The notes beneath the pieces were generated by a model. It had not been told where the DNA came from. It ran no database searches and worked only from the letters and a program-made list of their open reading frames with translations. This document shows positions 22,088-32,468 of a DNA stretch of 64,000 bases, one piece after another. The DNA comes from Gordius sp. MW1 (taxonomy: Eukaryota > Nematomorpha > Gordioida > Gordea > Gordiidae), in the NCBI GenBank assembly GCA_964036665.1, contig OZ038528.1, positions 18,959,245-19,023,244 of the forward strand, written 5' to 3'. The translations under genes were made by a program, and so were the position numbers. The first letter of the stretch is position 1. Every line of letters begins with the position of its first letter.

Positions 22088-22311
22088 CATGGGCGTAGGC
22101 AGGGGGGGGGGGGGCGGCCGCCCCCCCCCGCCCCTAAATGAGAATTTTTCTCTTTTTTTTATTGTAAATTTTTGTATGGAAAAAATTAGTGTTTCGCCCC
22201 CCCCCCCCCTAATTGAAATTTGCGACTTTTTTTTTTTTTTGCTCTCACTTAGTCTCGGCAAATATTTTTTGCTCGCCCCCCCCCCTAATCCGAAAGCCGG
22301 CTACGCCCATG
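22088..22311. mobile_element. MITE, CATGGGCGTAGCC family
   Basis: Ends CATGGGCGTAGGCAGG and GCCGGCTACGCCCATG. Exact duplication TGTAGTCT (22080-22087 and 22312-22319). Poly-C, poly-G and poly-T runs inside create spurious glycine- and proline-rich frames. Confidence 0.9.
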
Positions 22312-22607
22312 TGTAGTCTCAAAAAGAAAACTGTCAATGCCACTTGGTAAAATTGTGTGTCAAATTTTCCTCCATTTTGAAGACAAAAACTTTTGCATTT
22401 CAACCATGTCATTTTGCGCTATAACAGTCAATTTACCTTCCTCATTAGTATATAAATTTGAACGAACGTCAATAAATTAATATTATACAAGATATAGATG
22501 ACGCTATATTATTAAACAAACTTTCATCACAGTTTTTACATTTTTAATCCTCATATAATGTGTATATGATATTTATTTTAGAATGCTGTTTTTGATATCT
22601 AGCCAAT

Positions 22608-23900
22608 TCAATATTGGCCTACAGTTTTTGATGTCCCACTCATCTCCCTTTTTGTGGAAAGGAGAGAATCCGCAACTTTCCAGGCGTCCGGGATGCAGTG
22701 GTAGGCAAATATTGAAGATAGCCGCCAGCAACTTTCCGCAGGGATCCAGGCGAAGCTAGTTGGCATACATAATTCTATCCGAGCCAGGAGCCGTATTCTC
22801 TGTCCATTCGACTTGACTTTGGATAAGACTTCTTTTGGAAGAAAAGGGGGCAGTTTGAGGGGTGCGGTGGCTTGGGGTGGAATATCGAACACTGATGTGT
22901 CAGTGGCACGCTCGCTCCCAATAAGCTGTTTGTAAAACTCCTCGATTGTGCTAACCTCTAATTGGCATCGGGGAGAATCACCATCCACATCCAGAATTAA
23001 ACGGACGGCATTCCTCCGATTTCGCTTATAGAGGCCTTGCATGACTTTGGCATCAGTCACATACAACTTTGGTGCGTTGCGTCTGGGGCGTGCGGGCTTA
23101 ATCTTAAGTAATCGGCAAGCCTCAGCCGTGATTCGTCCAAGAAGTCCTTGAAAAGTCTCCCAATTTTCCAGAGAATCGTCTCTCCGCTCGATATTGCTAA
23201 GCTCCTGAAAAAATTGAGAGAGGGGAGTTTTGTCCGTGTGGGATACCGCCAACCTTGGTTGATCGGTCGCATCTAGTATATCTTCGGAAATCTGCATTGG
23301 TTCAACCCCAAGTGGCGCAAACAAATTTATTATTAGCTGATTTGTGGATGCCGTATTTAACGTGGGAACTGGTTTGGCCTGCCTAGGTTTGTATCTTAAT
23401 GGGGCGGAAGATGAAATTTTTGTTTTCTTTTTTTTTTGTCGCAGCCCTCACGATGACGACTCTTGCAATGTAGGCAAGGAGCTGATCGGCCATATACCTG
23501 GGGGAGACGGCCTTTGCTAATAGTTGGTTTGTTGCCTGTGTTGGCAACAACTATTTGAGCGTATGTCGGTGGGGCGATCGAATATGAGGGTGCAGGTGGT
23601 GATAATATGGGCGCTACCGGTCTTGTTATAGATTGGCTCGTATAACATGCAATGGGGTCAAAGTAAATGGGGCAAGAAGCTGGAATCCGAATTTCCAATC
23701 CAGGAGCCTTTGGGGACATATACCTTGGGGGAGGGGGTGGTGACCATGCACCTATTTGTCGGTTGGGAATTGGCCGCTCTGGTTAGATGGTTGCTGTTTG
23801 AATTTTAACGCATTGAGGTTTGGAAGTTGGGGTGATTGCGAGAGTTTTATCTTTTTGACTGATGTTTTTGCGGGGAGCCTAAAATATCGCATTTGCAACG
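22608..23900 (-). pseudogene. R2-like non-LTR retrotransposon, copy 2 (5' part)
   Basis: Keeps the N-terminal half of the element seen at 4411-7196 and stops abruptly near 22608, early in the reverse-transcriptase region. The frame 22608-23324 contains FFQELSNIERRDDSLENW and AEACRLLKIK. An upstream frame, 23396-23719, adds a proline-rich region and a possible zinc finger, CLHCKSRHREGC. It retains the 19 bases missing from copy 1 but has its own frameshifts. LINE copies are normally truncated at the 5' end, so loss of the 3' part points to a later deletion. Confidence 0.8.
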
Positions 23901-24569
23901 CTGACAACGGATAATTGTTATAAGGTTTAATTTGTGTGCCGCAACTAGGTGGAGTTGAAGTTCAAACTTACGCTCCTAATCACGGCGGCGTTTATGATTG
24001 TTGAGCAACCATCAACAGGGCAATAAAAATAGGCGGGAAAGGATATGGTAGAATGATTCTTTCACCCGCAGTGACCAGGTTCATAGTAAAAAATGGCCAC
24101 TTTAAAGGCGAAAGATGGTATAATGAAGATGACATTTATTCAATGAGGTAAAGAAAGATGGTTGCAAAAAAAAGGCGAAAGATTTATATTGCGTTGTAAA
24201 AGAAAGTTTTGTACATTTTTTGAAATTGAGGGGGACCTATAACTTATAAACTTTATTGAATATAAATATAGCGTCACAAACTGATTTTTAAATGGGCCAT
24301 TTTCGACCTTTGAGCGCTCACAACTTAAAAAGTAGTGGCCCAAATGAGCTAAAATTTTTGGAAATTAATAGCTTTATTAGTTTTAACTTTCCACCAAATT
24401 TTATAAAAATCTGTGGGGGTCGGCCGAAAACGTGGCGATTTGACATGGAATGCCCTATAGTAAAATTAACTAAGCGTTTTAAATTAATTAGGAACTGGTA
24501 GAAAAACATTTAGACTATACCATATAAGATTTGGGTAATTTTGCGTTGTAAGATACATATATTGTAGCA

Positions 24570-24790
24570 ATTTTTAAAAATTTTAGCCATTATTTATGGA
24601 CGTGTAAAGGGTTAAAATCACGCTTGGGCGCGTTTTATTGATTTTACTCCTCATACTTTTGAGAGGGCGATATATTCTCTAATAGAGCAAAAATTTCGCA
24701 TGGACCCTTCTAATTTATTTAAAATATTATCCCTGAAAAGGGGTTTGAAAAATGAGCTTTAAATGCTCATTTGTTCCTCCGCACGGAAAT
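24570..24790. repeat. Dispersed repeat, second copy
   Basis: Same orientation and core as 3867-4245, including TTTGTTCCTCCGCACGG. A related inverted piece with GACATGGAATGCCC lies around 24440-24460. Confidence 0.5.
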
Positions 24791-24864
24791 ATTTAGTAAA
24801 AGGCGAAACATTTGTACGATTTGCGTTAAAACCAAGTTAACAATTCTCTTTAAAATGTATCTTT

Positions 24865-26050
24865 TTTAATTGCTATGCAATTTATGGGATCGCTTTTTGT
24901 TGTCCGTCCGTCCGTCCGTCCTTGCGTTTTCCGTCCAACGTTATGAATTGCTGGTTCGATACCCGGAGAGGGCAATTTTTTTTTAAATTTAATCAATATA
25001 TTGTTCTTGTTAATACCATTGATACTGTGACTTTTTGACCGTGTCCTGGCTACTGACTAATAAAAAAATGACCATTAGCCAAATTGTGATTCCTAATTTT
25101 TTTTTGTTATTAAATTGGTATATTAGGTTAACATTGATAATAATTAACCTATGCCCTCCCGTAGAAGGGCCTAGGGTCCATGTGCCCCCCCCCACAAAGG
25201 CTTATGCCTCTACTGATGTAAGTTCGAATCCCGGCGAAAGCTAATTTTTTTAAATTAATATATTGTTCTTGTTAATACCATTGTAATATGACTTTTTGGC
25301 CGTCCGCTGGCTACTGACCAATGAATAAAATGACCATTGGCCAAAGTGTGAATCGAATTTTTTTCTTTTTTTTTTGAATTAGCTATATTGGGTTAATATT
25401 GATAATTACCTATGCCCCCCCCCCTATAAGGGCCTATGCCCCTACTGATATGGGTCCCTGTGCCCCCCCCCCACAAAGGCTTATGCCTCTACTGATGTGG
25501 GTTCGAATCCCGGAGAGGGCAACTTTTTTTTTAAATTAATATATTGTTCTTGTTAATACATTGATAATATGACTTTTTGGCCGTCCGCTGGCTGCTGACC
25601 AATATTTTTTTTCGTCTCTTATGTATTTATATCTTTTTTGACCGTGTCCTGACTCCTGACTACTGACCAATTAAAAAAATGACCATTGGCCAAAGTGTGA
25701 ATCAAATTTTTTTTCCGTTTTTTTCCTTTCTTATATATTTATATCCTTTTTAACCGTGTCCTGGCTACTGACCAATGAAAAAATGACCACTGGCCAAAGT
25801 GAGATTAAAATCAATTTTTTTTCTAGATTATATTTATAGGCTAGTTATTTGGCTGTCTGCTAACCATTAGAAATAATGACCACTGGCCAAACCAATGGAA
25901 AAATGACCAATGGCCAAGGTCTGATTGGAAATTTTTTTCGTTTTTTAATATCTTGTTTATACTATACATATGCGCATGATTTGAAATGAGTCTAGATATA
26001 TAGTCATAATTCAAATTATGGTGGCCTATTCGAATATTGACTTAATTTTG
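24865..26050 (+). mobile_element. Helentron-like non-autonomous element (HINE), partial
   Basis: Begins with the palindrome-bearing AATTGCTATGCAATTTATGG. A GTCC microsatellite and then repeated modules follow. Each module has a T-rich stretch, GGCCGTCCGCTGGCTACTGA, CCAATG and TGACCATTGGCCAAA. This layout (hairpin start, GTCY-type microsatellite, tandem inner repeats) is known for Helentron-associated elements such as DINE-1. It is inserted next to the 5' end of R2-like copy 2. Modules also contain tRNA-like B boxes near 24953, 25225 and 25499. The right border was not found. Confidence 0.6.
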
Positions 26051-26728
26051 TATTTTAATTAAATAAAATTTTTATGTACAATGGGATAATTCCAAAAATT
26101 ATGAGTAGAAAAAATGTCAAAAAATACCTTTTGATAGATTTAAATTAGTTTGTCACCTTAATCAGGAAACAGTGTGGTGGTACATTTTAGTCGAAAGTAA
26201 TTAATTGTCACCTAAAATACAGGCAGCCCAGCTGATAAAAAAAGATCAAAACTGTTTGAACGAAATGATTTTCTTTCAAGATTTATATTGAAAAGTAGTA
26301 ATAATTGTTTTAAATGTTAGTTTACTAAGGGAGATGGGTCCATTAGACCCCAAGGCATTTAACAAAATAAAAAGGAATTTTTAAATAATTATAATAACTC
26401 CTAAATCAAATGAAATCAATTTACGTATTAAAAGTCAATATATTATGTAATTAGGTTTTAACTCATTGTCATTGTGGATTTTTTTAAATAAATTAACTTA
26501 TTCCGTCAATTATCCTATTAATTAACTGATACGCTTTATACTAAACAAAATCTATAATTTTAGCAAAAGATTTTAACGCGTAACACGTATCTTATATTTG
26601 CGATGCCATCGTTATTTTTCGTTTTTTAAGTTGTTATATTAGGGCTTGTCTTAATATCAGATTTTAACGCGCAGCAAAAATCGTCATACGTGTTTTAACA
26701 TAGCCGTGTTTTAATAGAATCCGGGTCA

Positions 26729-27562
26729 ACTGGGAAATATACAACTGAACAAAAACGATGGATGGATGTCGTTGTTAATGCTTTTAAAACATATGAACAT
26801 ACGCTTGTAAAGTTAAATTTGCATAATGTTATAACTTTTATAATAAATATAAATATAAAAAGCTACAAATCGCACAATATTAAACTACTTAAGGATAATG
26901 CATCAATGTGATAGATTATTTTATATTGGAGTATAAATGAATAATCCTAACCCTTACCCTAACTCTAACCCTTACCCTAACTCTAACCCTTACCCTAACC
27001 CTAGTAGGTATGCGCCGCTTTCTGATTAGTTTGTTGAGATTAGGTGAGATTAGGTGGTTGGTGTTCGGCTCACTGCTAGATTGGGGAGATTAGATGAGAT
27101 TAGAAGGTTTTTTCCCAGTTGACCGTTTCTGAGTTGACTTGAAAGGGTTTTAATATCCGATTTACAGCAGATTTCGATTTTAGACGCATAAAATAACAGC
27201 GATTTTGTAGGATGCAACATTTTTAGTAAGCTTAAATGTTATATAAATTTTGAGTTTTTAGGTATCAGCAAAGTTTATATTTGATCAAAAGCGTTGAAAA
27301 GAATAAATGGTGTGAAGGTATGATTGAGTTTGAGATGAAAAAATGTTGTGATAATTTAGCCAAAGATTGTAATATGCCTGGTATTTAAACATTAAATTAT
27401 ATATAGCTGTTTATAAGTTGCAAATCAAGGTGGAAAACACTAAAATCAGGGAGAACAGGGGGAAAACCTTTTAAAATGAATGACATCATGTTTGTGAAAA
27501 AGGTTTTTGATGAAACTCCCACCACAAGTACCTTAGATGATCTTGATAATAAAGAAGATTAA
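26729..27562 (+). pseudogene. Harbinger Myb/SANT-like DNA-binding protein remnant
   Basis: Exon-like pieces: TGKYTTEQKRWMDVVV at 26729 onward, KWCEGMIEFEMKKCC near 27305-27350, and CKSRWKTLKSGRTGGKPF from 27419 to a stop at 27560-27562. The tryptophans and the KSRWKTLKS word fit the Myb/SANT-like partner of Harbinger transposases. The pieces do not join cleanly in frame, and the telomere-like tract interrupts the first two, so it is probably dead. Confidence 0.6.
26941..27002. repeat. Telomere-like CCCTAA-related tandem repeat
   Basis: About 3.5 copies of an 18-bp unit, CTAACCCTTACCCTAACT, lying inside the Harbinger element. It is an irregular relative of the animal telomere repeat, too degenerate and internal to be a chromosome end. 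Confidence 0.8.
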
Positions 27563-29086
27563 TAGACTGATTAATATAGAAGAGGCTAAATGTTTAAAAG
27601 AAGAAGATCCTGTTTATTATTATTTAAATCTATTTTGCCAGATTTCCATTATCTTGATGTAATGACAAAAAACAATGTAAAGAATTTGTTATGTTTATAC
27701 TTTGTTTGTACATATATATTATTAGCCCATATTTTAATAATCTATTAAAATTTATTAAGTCTCTCTTGTTGCACATTTAAATTAATAGTAGACAACATAA
27801 ATTTTATTCAAATCATAAAAATAACAAACATCAAGGCAAATTAAAATAATTTGAATATAAATTTCTTGGCTTGGAATTTTCAATAGGTGTTTGAAAGTGA
27901 TCTTGCCTCTTGTAAAGGAGTGCAACCTACCTGCTATTTGTCTATATGTATATTGTGTAGAAATGCTCCTCTTCTCAGCTTTTTTACACTTAATCTAAAT
28001 GGAAATACTATAATATAAATTATTATACTCTAATCCAATCTGACACTGCACAATGATGTGAATTGACCTTAACTATGGCACCAAAACTTCTTCAATAATG
28101 CTATTGCACTCCTTGAAAACCTAAAACTATACTGGTGGATTAACTTTGGATTTATAATGCTATATATCTTTAACAATGATAAGTAATAGAATGTTGAAGG
28201 AAACATTCAAGTTGAAAAAAATTTTGCTCACTACTATCAATATCATCAAAAATGTGATTATATTCTCCAAATATATCATATTTTTCTTTCTATTACTTGT
28301 TTTTAATAATCAACAAAGTAAATTAAATGATAACATTCGAGATTGAAGTATGAACATGAATCCGATATATGGACAAAAATAAATTCGCGCATTTCGAATC
28401 TGAATCCGGACAAGCCCTTAGGTTAACAATGATAATAATTACCCTTTGCCGTCCCCCTACAAGGGCCTATCAATTGCTATGCAATTTATTTATATATCTT
28501 TTAATCTTTCATTCAAATCATTCTTGAGATTTTTTATAAGTTCAGGTATCTCTAAAGATATTTTAAAAATAAACTCAATTACATGTAAAGTTAGGTATTA
28601 TGCAAATATTTAAAGCTTAGTCTTTTATAATTTGTTTAGTCTATTTTATCCGCAACAGCTCGTTTTGAATCCTTTATTTTAATAAATCAATATGTACAAT
28701 TGAGTTATAACAATAATAATAAAATATCGTTCGGATAATGAGTTCCAGAAATTATAAATGTATGTATTGGACGATGGCAGAGGGAAATATCCGAGTAAAC
28801 AATAGGCTAGAACGGGTGACGTCTACGGGTAAATAAAAGGTATTGAGTTGGGGACGTTTGGCTCTTGGTTGATAATCGCAGTTACTAGGCAGAGAAGAAA
28901 ATATATAAGATTAAATAGCAGTGTAACAATCCAGCCTTATAACCCTGTCGATGCGCTTCTTAATTTGCTTTGCATGAGGGATGCCTTACGACAGGTCGAC
29001 GATATATTGCACGTCCCACTAACTTGACGTTGACGCCTGCCATTTACATATTCGTTTACTTCTAATTAGAGCCTATTTATTCATAT

Positions 29087-29793
29087 TAGAGGTGTGCACG
29101 GATCAAATTTTTTTGATCCGATCCCATCCGAGGGGATTTTGAAAAATTTTATATACATCCGATCCGATCCGAGTTTTTTAAATTCTAAATCCGATCCGAG
29201 TTCTTTAAATTCCAAATACGATCCGATCCGAAATTTTTAAATTAAAATTTTATGAACAGGACTTTTTATTAATGATTAAATTAAAAATACATAAAAATAA
29301 GGTATAGCAATTTTAATAGGCCTGAAATAAATGTAAAATTTTATTTGACTAATTCCATATCTATATATATAAAAATAATAAAGAATCTAAATTTTCTGGT
29401 TTAATTCGGGGAAAGGAGCTACGCGTGAGGAAAGGGGAGATTGTGATTGATAAAAATTTCCGGAGTTGAGTTGAGATAGAAAGCGTGTGCTAAAAAGGAA
29501 ACGGGATATGCTGATTTATCATTGACAATAGCTCCTTTCTCGCCAAACAAGAAAGTCTAGCTAGGGAAAAACGCTAGGGAAATACTGATAAATATATTAG
29601 GGTAAGTAAGGTGATAGGTGGTATTGGGCATCAAAAATGGTAAAGTAAAAAAAGAATGCAAAGATAGTTATGAAAAGGTATACTAAAAATTATTAATTTA
29701 ATTTATTTTAAATTTGAAAATCCGATCCTATCCGACTAAAATAAAATGTTGATCTGAGTTCGGACGGATCGGATTGATCCGTGCAGACCTCTA
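29087..29793. mobile_element. Non-autonomous hAT with CCGATCCGAT subterminal repeats
   Basis: Terminal repeats TAGAGGTGTGCACGGATCAA and its inverse TTGATCCGTGCAGACCTCTA match at 19 of 20 bases. 8-bp duplications are ATTCATAT (29079-29086) and ATTCACAT (29794-29801). ATCCGATCC-type motifs cluster inside both ends. No transposase. Confidence 0.92.
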
Positions 29794-29921
29794 ATTCACA
29801 TAACTAAAAATTTTATTCACAACCCACTCATTTGCATAAGTGCCTAGGCGTAAACGTTAAAACTAACCAACTACAACATAAACATAGTGATTTTTAAAAT
29901 AGCTTTTATACTATTAAATTG

Positions 29922-30130
29922 GTATAATTGTTGGGTGTTAACCGAATATGTATTTTTAATTCCCTCATGATCGGATATAAATTATAATGTTCTCCACTAT
30001 TTATACAATGTAAAGTTAAATGCCAAAGCCCTTTAAATTTTTTTAGTTTGGCCCCTATAGCCCTAAAAATATTGACAACGTGTTTAAATAAGAGACATCC
30101 GCTAGATGGCAGGAACGTATTTTTTTTGGG
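29922..30130. repeat. Dispersed repeat ending ATCCGCTAGATGGCAG, copy 2
   Basis: Same repeat as 7226-7447 and 37628-37842. Here and at the third copy it sits directly upstream of the GAGACGAG-type repeat, so the two travel together in a larger duplicated block. Confidence 0.65.
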
Positions 30131-30144
30131 TCACTTAGATTAAC

Positions 30145-31435
30145 TCCTACCTAATGATACTAAAAAACCGAGAAAAATCTTGGTCTCGTATCGAAAAACC
30201 GAGACGAGACCAGAATTTGAAAAATTGAGTCGAGATCGAAACGAGAATTTTGACCTCAAGACGAGACGAGATTGTATAATCGAGATCTCGGTTTAATTTT
30301 TAAATGTTTATATTTCTATTTTGAAATTTACATAAAGGTTGTCAAATGTAAATTTATAAATTTGAAATTTATTATTGTGTATTTTTAGGCACACAAGTTT
30401 AATTAATATTAAATCTCTATCGGCTTAAAATTTGAATTTTAGTAATTTTAAATATGAGTGGCCCTTAGAGCCTGTAAATAATCATTTAATATATTTATTA
30501 CATATTTTTATCCTATGCATTAGATTTTTTGAGGACTCCAACGATTTTGTGCTTGCCGAATTTTTTACTATTTGAAAAGACAATAATAGATTGAATAATG
30601 AATCTGACAATGACAAGGTTACGATAAAAATGGTACAAGTAAATTAAGACATAGTATAATATGGGTTTACACTATAATGGAATCGTTTACTTTTTGAATG
30701 TAAAAGTATTTGTTATGAAATTATATGCGAGGAATTTATTGTAACCTCAAATTTTTTATGTTACTAATTTAGTAACAATGCTTTTTTTAATGGTTTTTTT
30801 ACAACTTTAGAATGTGTGCGGCCAATTATTTATGTTATGAATGGTCATGAGATATCCACACGCACCTTTGTGGTTGCTATGACAATATAAAATAATAAAA
30901 ATGCAATAAATTTGTTGGGAATGAACTGATTATAGCTATATCAAATGCGTAGAACATTGATCCAAAAGCATTAGTTATTTTTGTTGTTTTTTAACTAAGG
31001 GTCCCAGCCAATTTAAATATTAAGTTAAATACATGCAAATTCACAATTTAGTGTGTATAAAATTTTACGGAAATTTCTGTTTATAGTGGCAGCAGGATAG
31101 CTTTATAAATTTAACGATGGTTTTGAAAATCAACTAAAATATAGAAACTGTTACATTTATTAAATGTAAATAACTTTATACAATTTATTGTAGTGGACAG
31201 GCGTAATAACATAATGTTTTTTTATTATTTAATTTTATTTGAAGTTACAAACATTATAGAAGCAGATATAAAATATAAAAAGGAATAATATGGTAAAGTA
31301 GTGCACACGAGATAAATTCAGATGTTAATATATATTTTGAATAAAAAATTGTTTTTCGCCATGTACATTTTTTAATTCATATTTAAAAAAAATTAAGCGA
31401 AAAATTCGTATAGTATAAAAATAAACTCGGGCCTT
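30145..31435. repeat. GAGACGAG-type hAT-derived repeat, left portion (paralogue of 37854-42275)
   Basis: Starts with GAGACGAGACC-type motifs. It continues with the same low-complexity order as the second block: GGCCCTTAGAGCCTG, TTTAGTAACAATG, GGCAGCAGGATAGC, GTAGTGGACAGGCG, GTAAAGTAGTGCACACG. It lacks the MITE-like and HINE insertions found in the second block, giving paralogous empty sites. It ends where the HINE-like element at 31436 begins. Confidence 0.7.
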
Positions 31436-32156
31436 CGGCCCTCGTGGGAAGGGGGAGAAGGGAAGGGAAGAGGGGAAGGGAAGGGGGGACGACTCATCTG
31501 TACTTCGTATAAATGTATCATATTTGCTATGCAATTTATGGGCGAGAAAGGTGGGAAGGGGCGAGAATGCCTATAGGGGGGTATTAAATGCCTAATGATT
31601 AATTAATTATTTATACAAATTTTCCATTTATAGGCAAAATGTAATATAGGCAAAATGTAATATAGGCAAGGGTTAGGGTTAGATTTAGTGTTTGCATCTA
31701 GTTGCGTATTACATTAGTTTTTATGGCCTTTAGTGATTATGGGTCTAACAAACATTATATTATAAAACATCACAATGTTAAGAATTTGCAGAATAGTTGG
31801 GAGAAATCTTTTTGTTGAATTTAATTTTTAATTAAAAAAATCAAAAATTTGGCCAATGGTCATTTTTTTCCATTGGTCAGTACCAACAGATACTCTATAA
31901 GTCAATGATAGCCAAAAAAACGGAAAAAAATTTTTGATTCACACTTTGGCTAATGGTAATTTTTTTCAATGGTAGGCAGCCAGCGGACGGTCAAAAAGTC
32001 ATATAATCAATAGTATTAGCAAAAACAATATATTAATTTGAAAAAAAAACGAAAAAAAATTTCGAATCACAATTTGGCCAATGGTCATTTTTTCATTGGT
32101 CAGTAGCCAGCGGACGACCAAAAAGCCATATTATCAAAGGTATTAACAAGAACAAT

Positions 32157-32455
32157 TTTTATAGCGTAATAAAATGCGTAAGAAAGGGAAAAAATCCAAG
32201 AATGCATTTATGCGATAATTTGGTAATATATAGGAAAAAGCGTGGGAATAATAATGTACTTAATTACAATAATGAATGCGAACTCAAATCATGGTGAGAG
32301 TGTGGGAAAGTAACTAATGATATTATAACTAATGGGTGAGAGTGTGGGAGTATTAAAAGGAAAAGCACTAATGAGTTAATTTGAGTATGGGAAAAGGCTT
32401 AATTTGAGTATGGGAAAAGGCTTAATTTGAGTATGGGAAAAGGCGAGCTACAGCA
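32157..32455 (-). repeat. 3' LTR of the Gypsy element
   Basis: 299 bp. In element orientation it begins TGCTGTAGCTCGCC and ends CGCTATAAAA. Near the start (element sense) are three tandem copies of a 23-bp unit containing CTTAATTTGAGTATGGG on the plus strand. Confidence 0.93.
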
Positions 32456-32468
32456 TTTCTTTCCCCTT
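32456..32468 (-). promoter_or_regulatory. Polypurine tract of the Gypsy element
   Basis: AAGGGGAAAGAAA in element orientation, directly against the 3' LTR. It primes plus-strand DNA synthesis. Its first two bases are the last two of the gag-pol stop codon. Confidence 0.85.

Larger units (their letters stand above)
26642..28417 (+). mobile_element. PIF/Harbinger element, non-autonomous, with Myb-like ORF remnants
   Basis: Terminal repeats GGGCTTGTC and GACAAGCCC, flanked by the 3-bp duplication TTA (26639-26641 and 28418-28420), as expected for PIF/Harbinger. The sequence at 25125-25145 (GGTATATTAGGTTAACATTG) is a paralogous empty site. The element retains pieces of the Myb/SANT-like second protein but no transposase DDE core. 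It also holds a telomere-like tandem tract at 26941-27002. Confidence 0.8.

Noticed and set aside
24950..25520. tRNA genes suggested by GGTTCGAATCC
   Set aside because: Only T-arm and acceptor-like parts are present. No complete D arm, anticodon arm and matching 5' acceptor strand could be drawn.
26941..27002. True telomere or assembly end
   Set aside because: Short, irregular and embedded between the two ends of a DNA transposon.
31325..31534. Proline-rich frames in the CCTTCC tract (also at 41420)
   Set aside because: Low-complexity sequence at the end of the HINE-like element read as protein.
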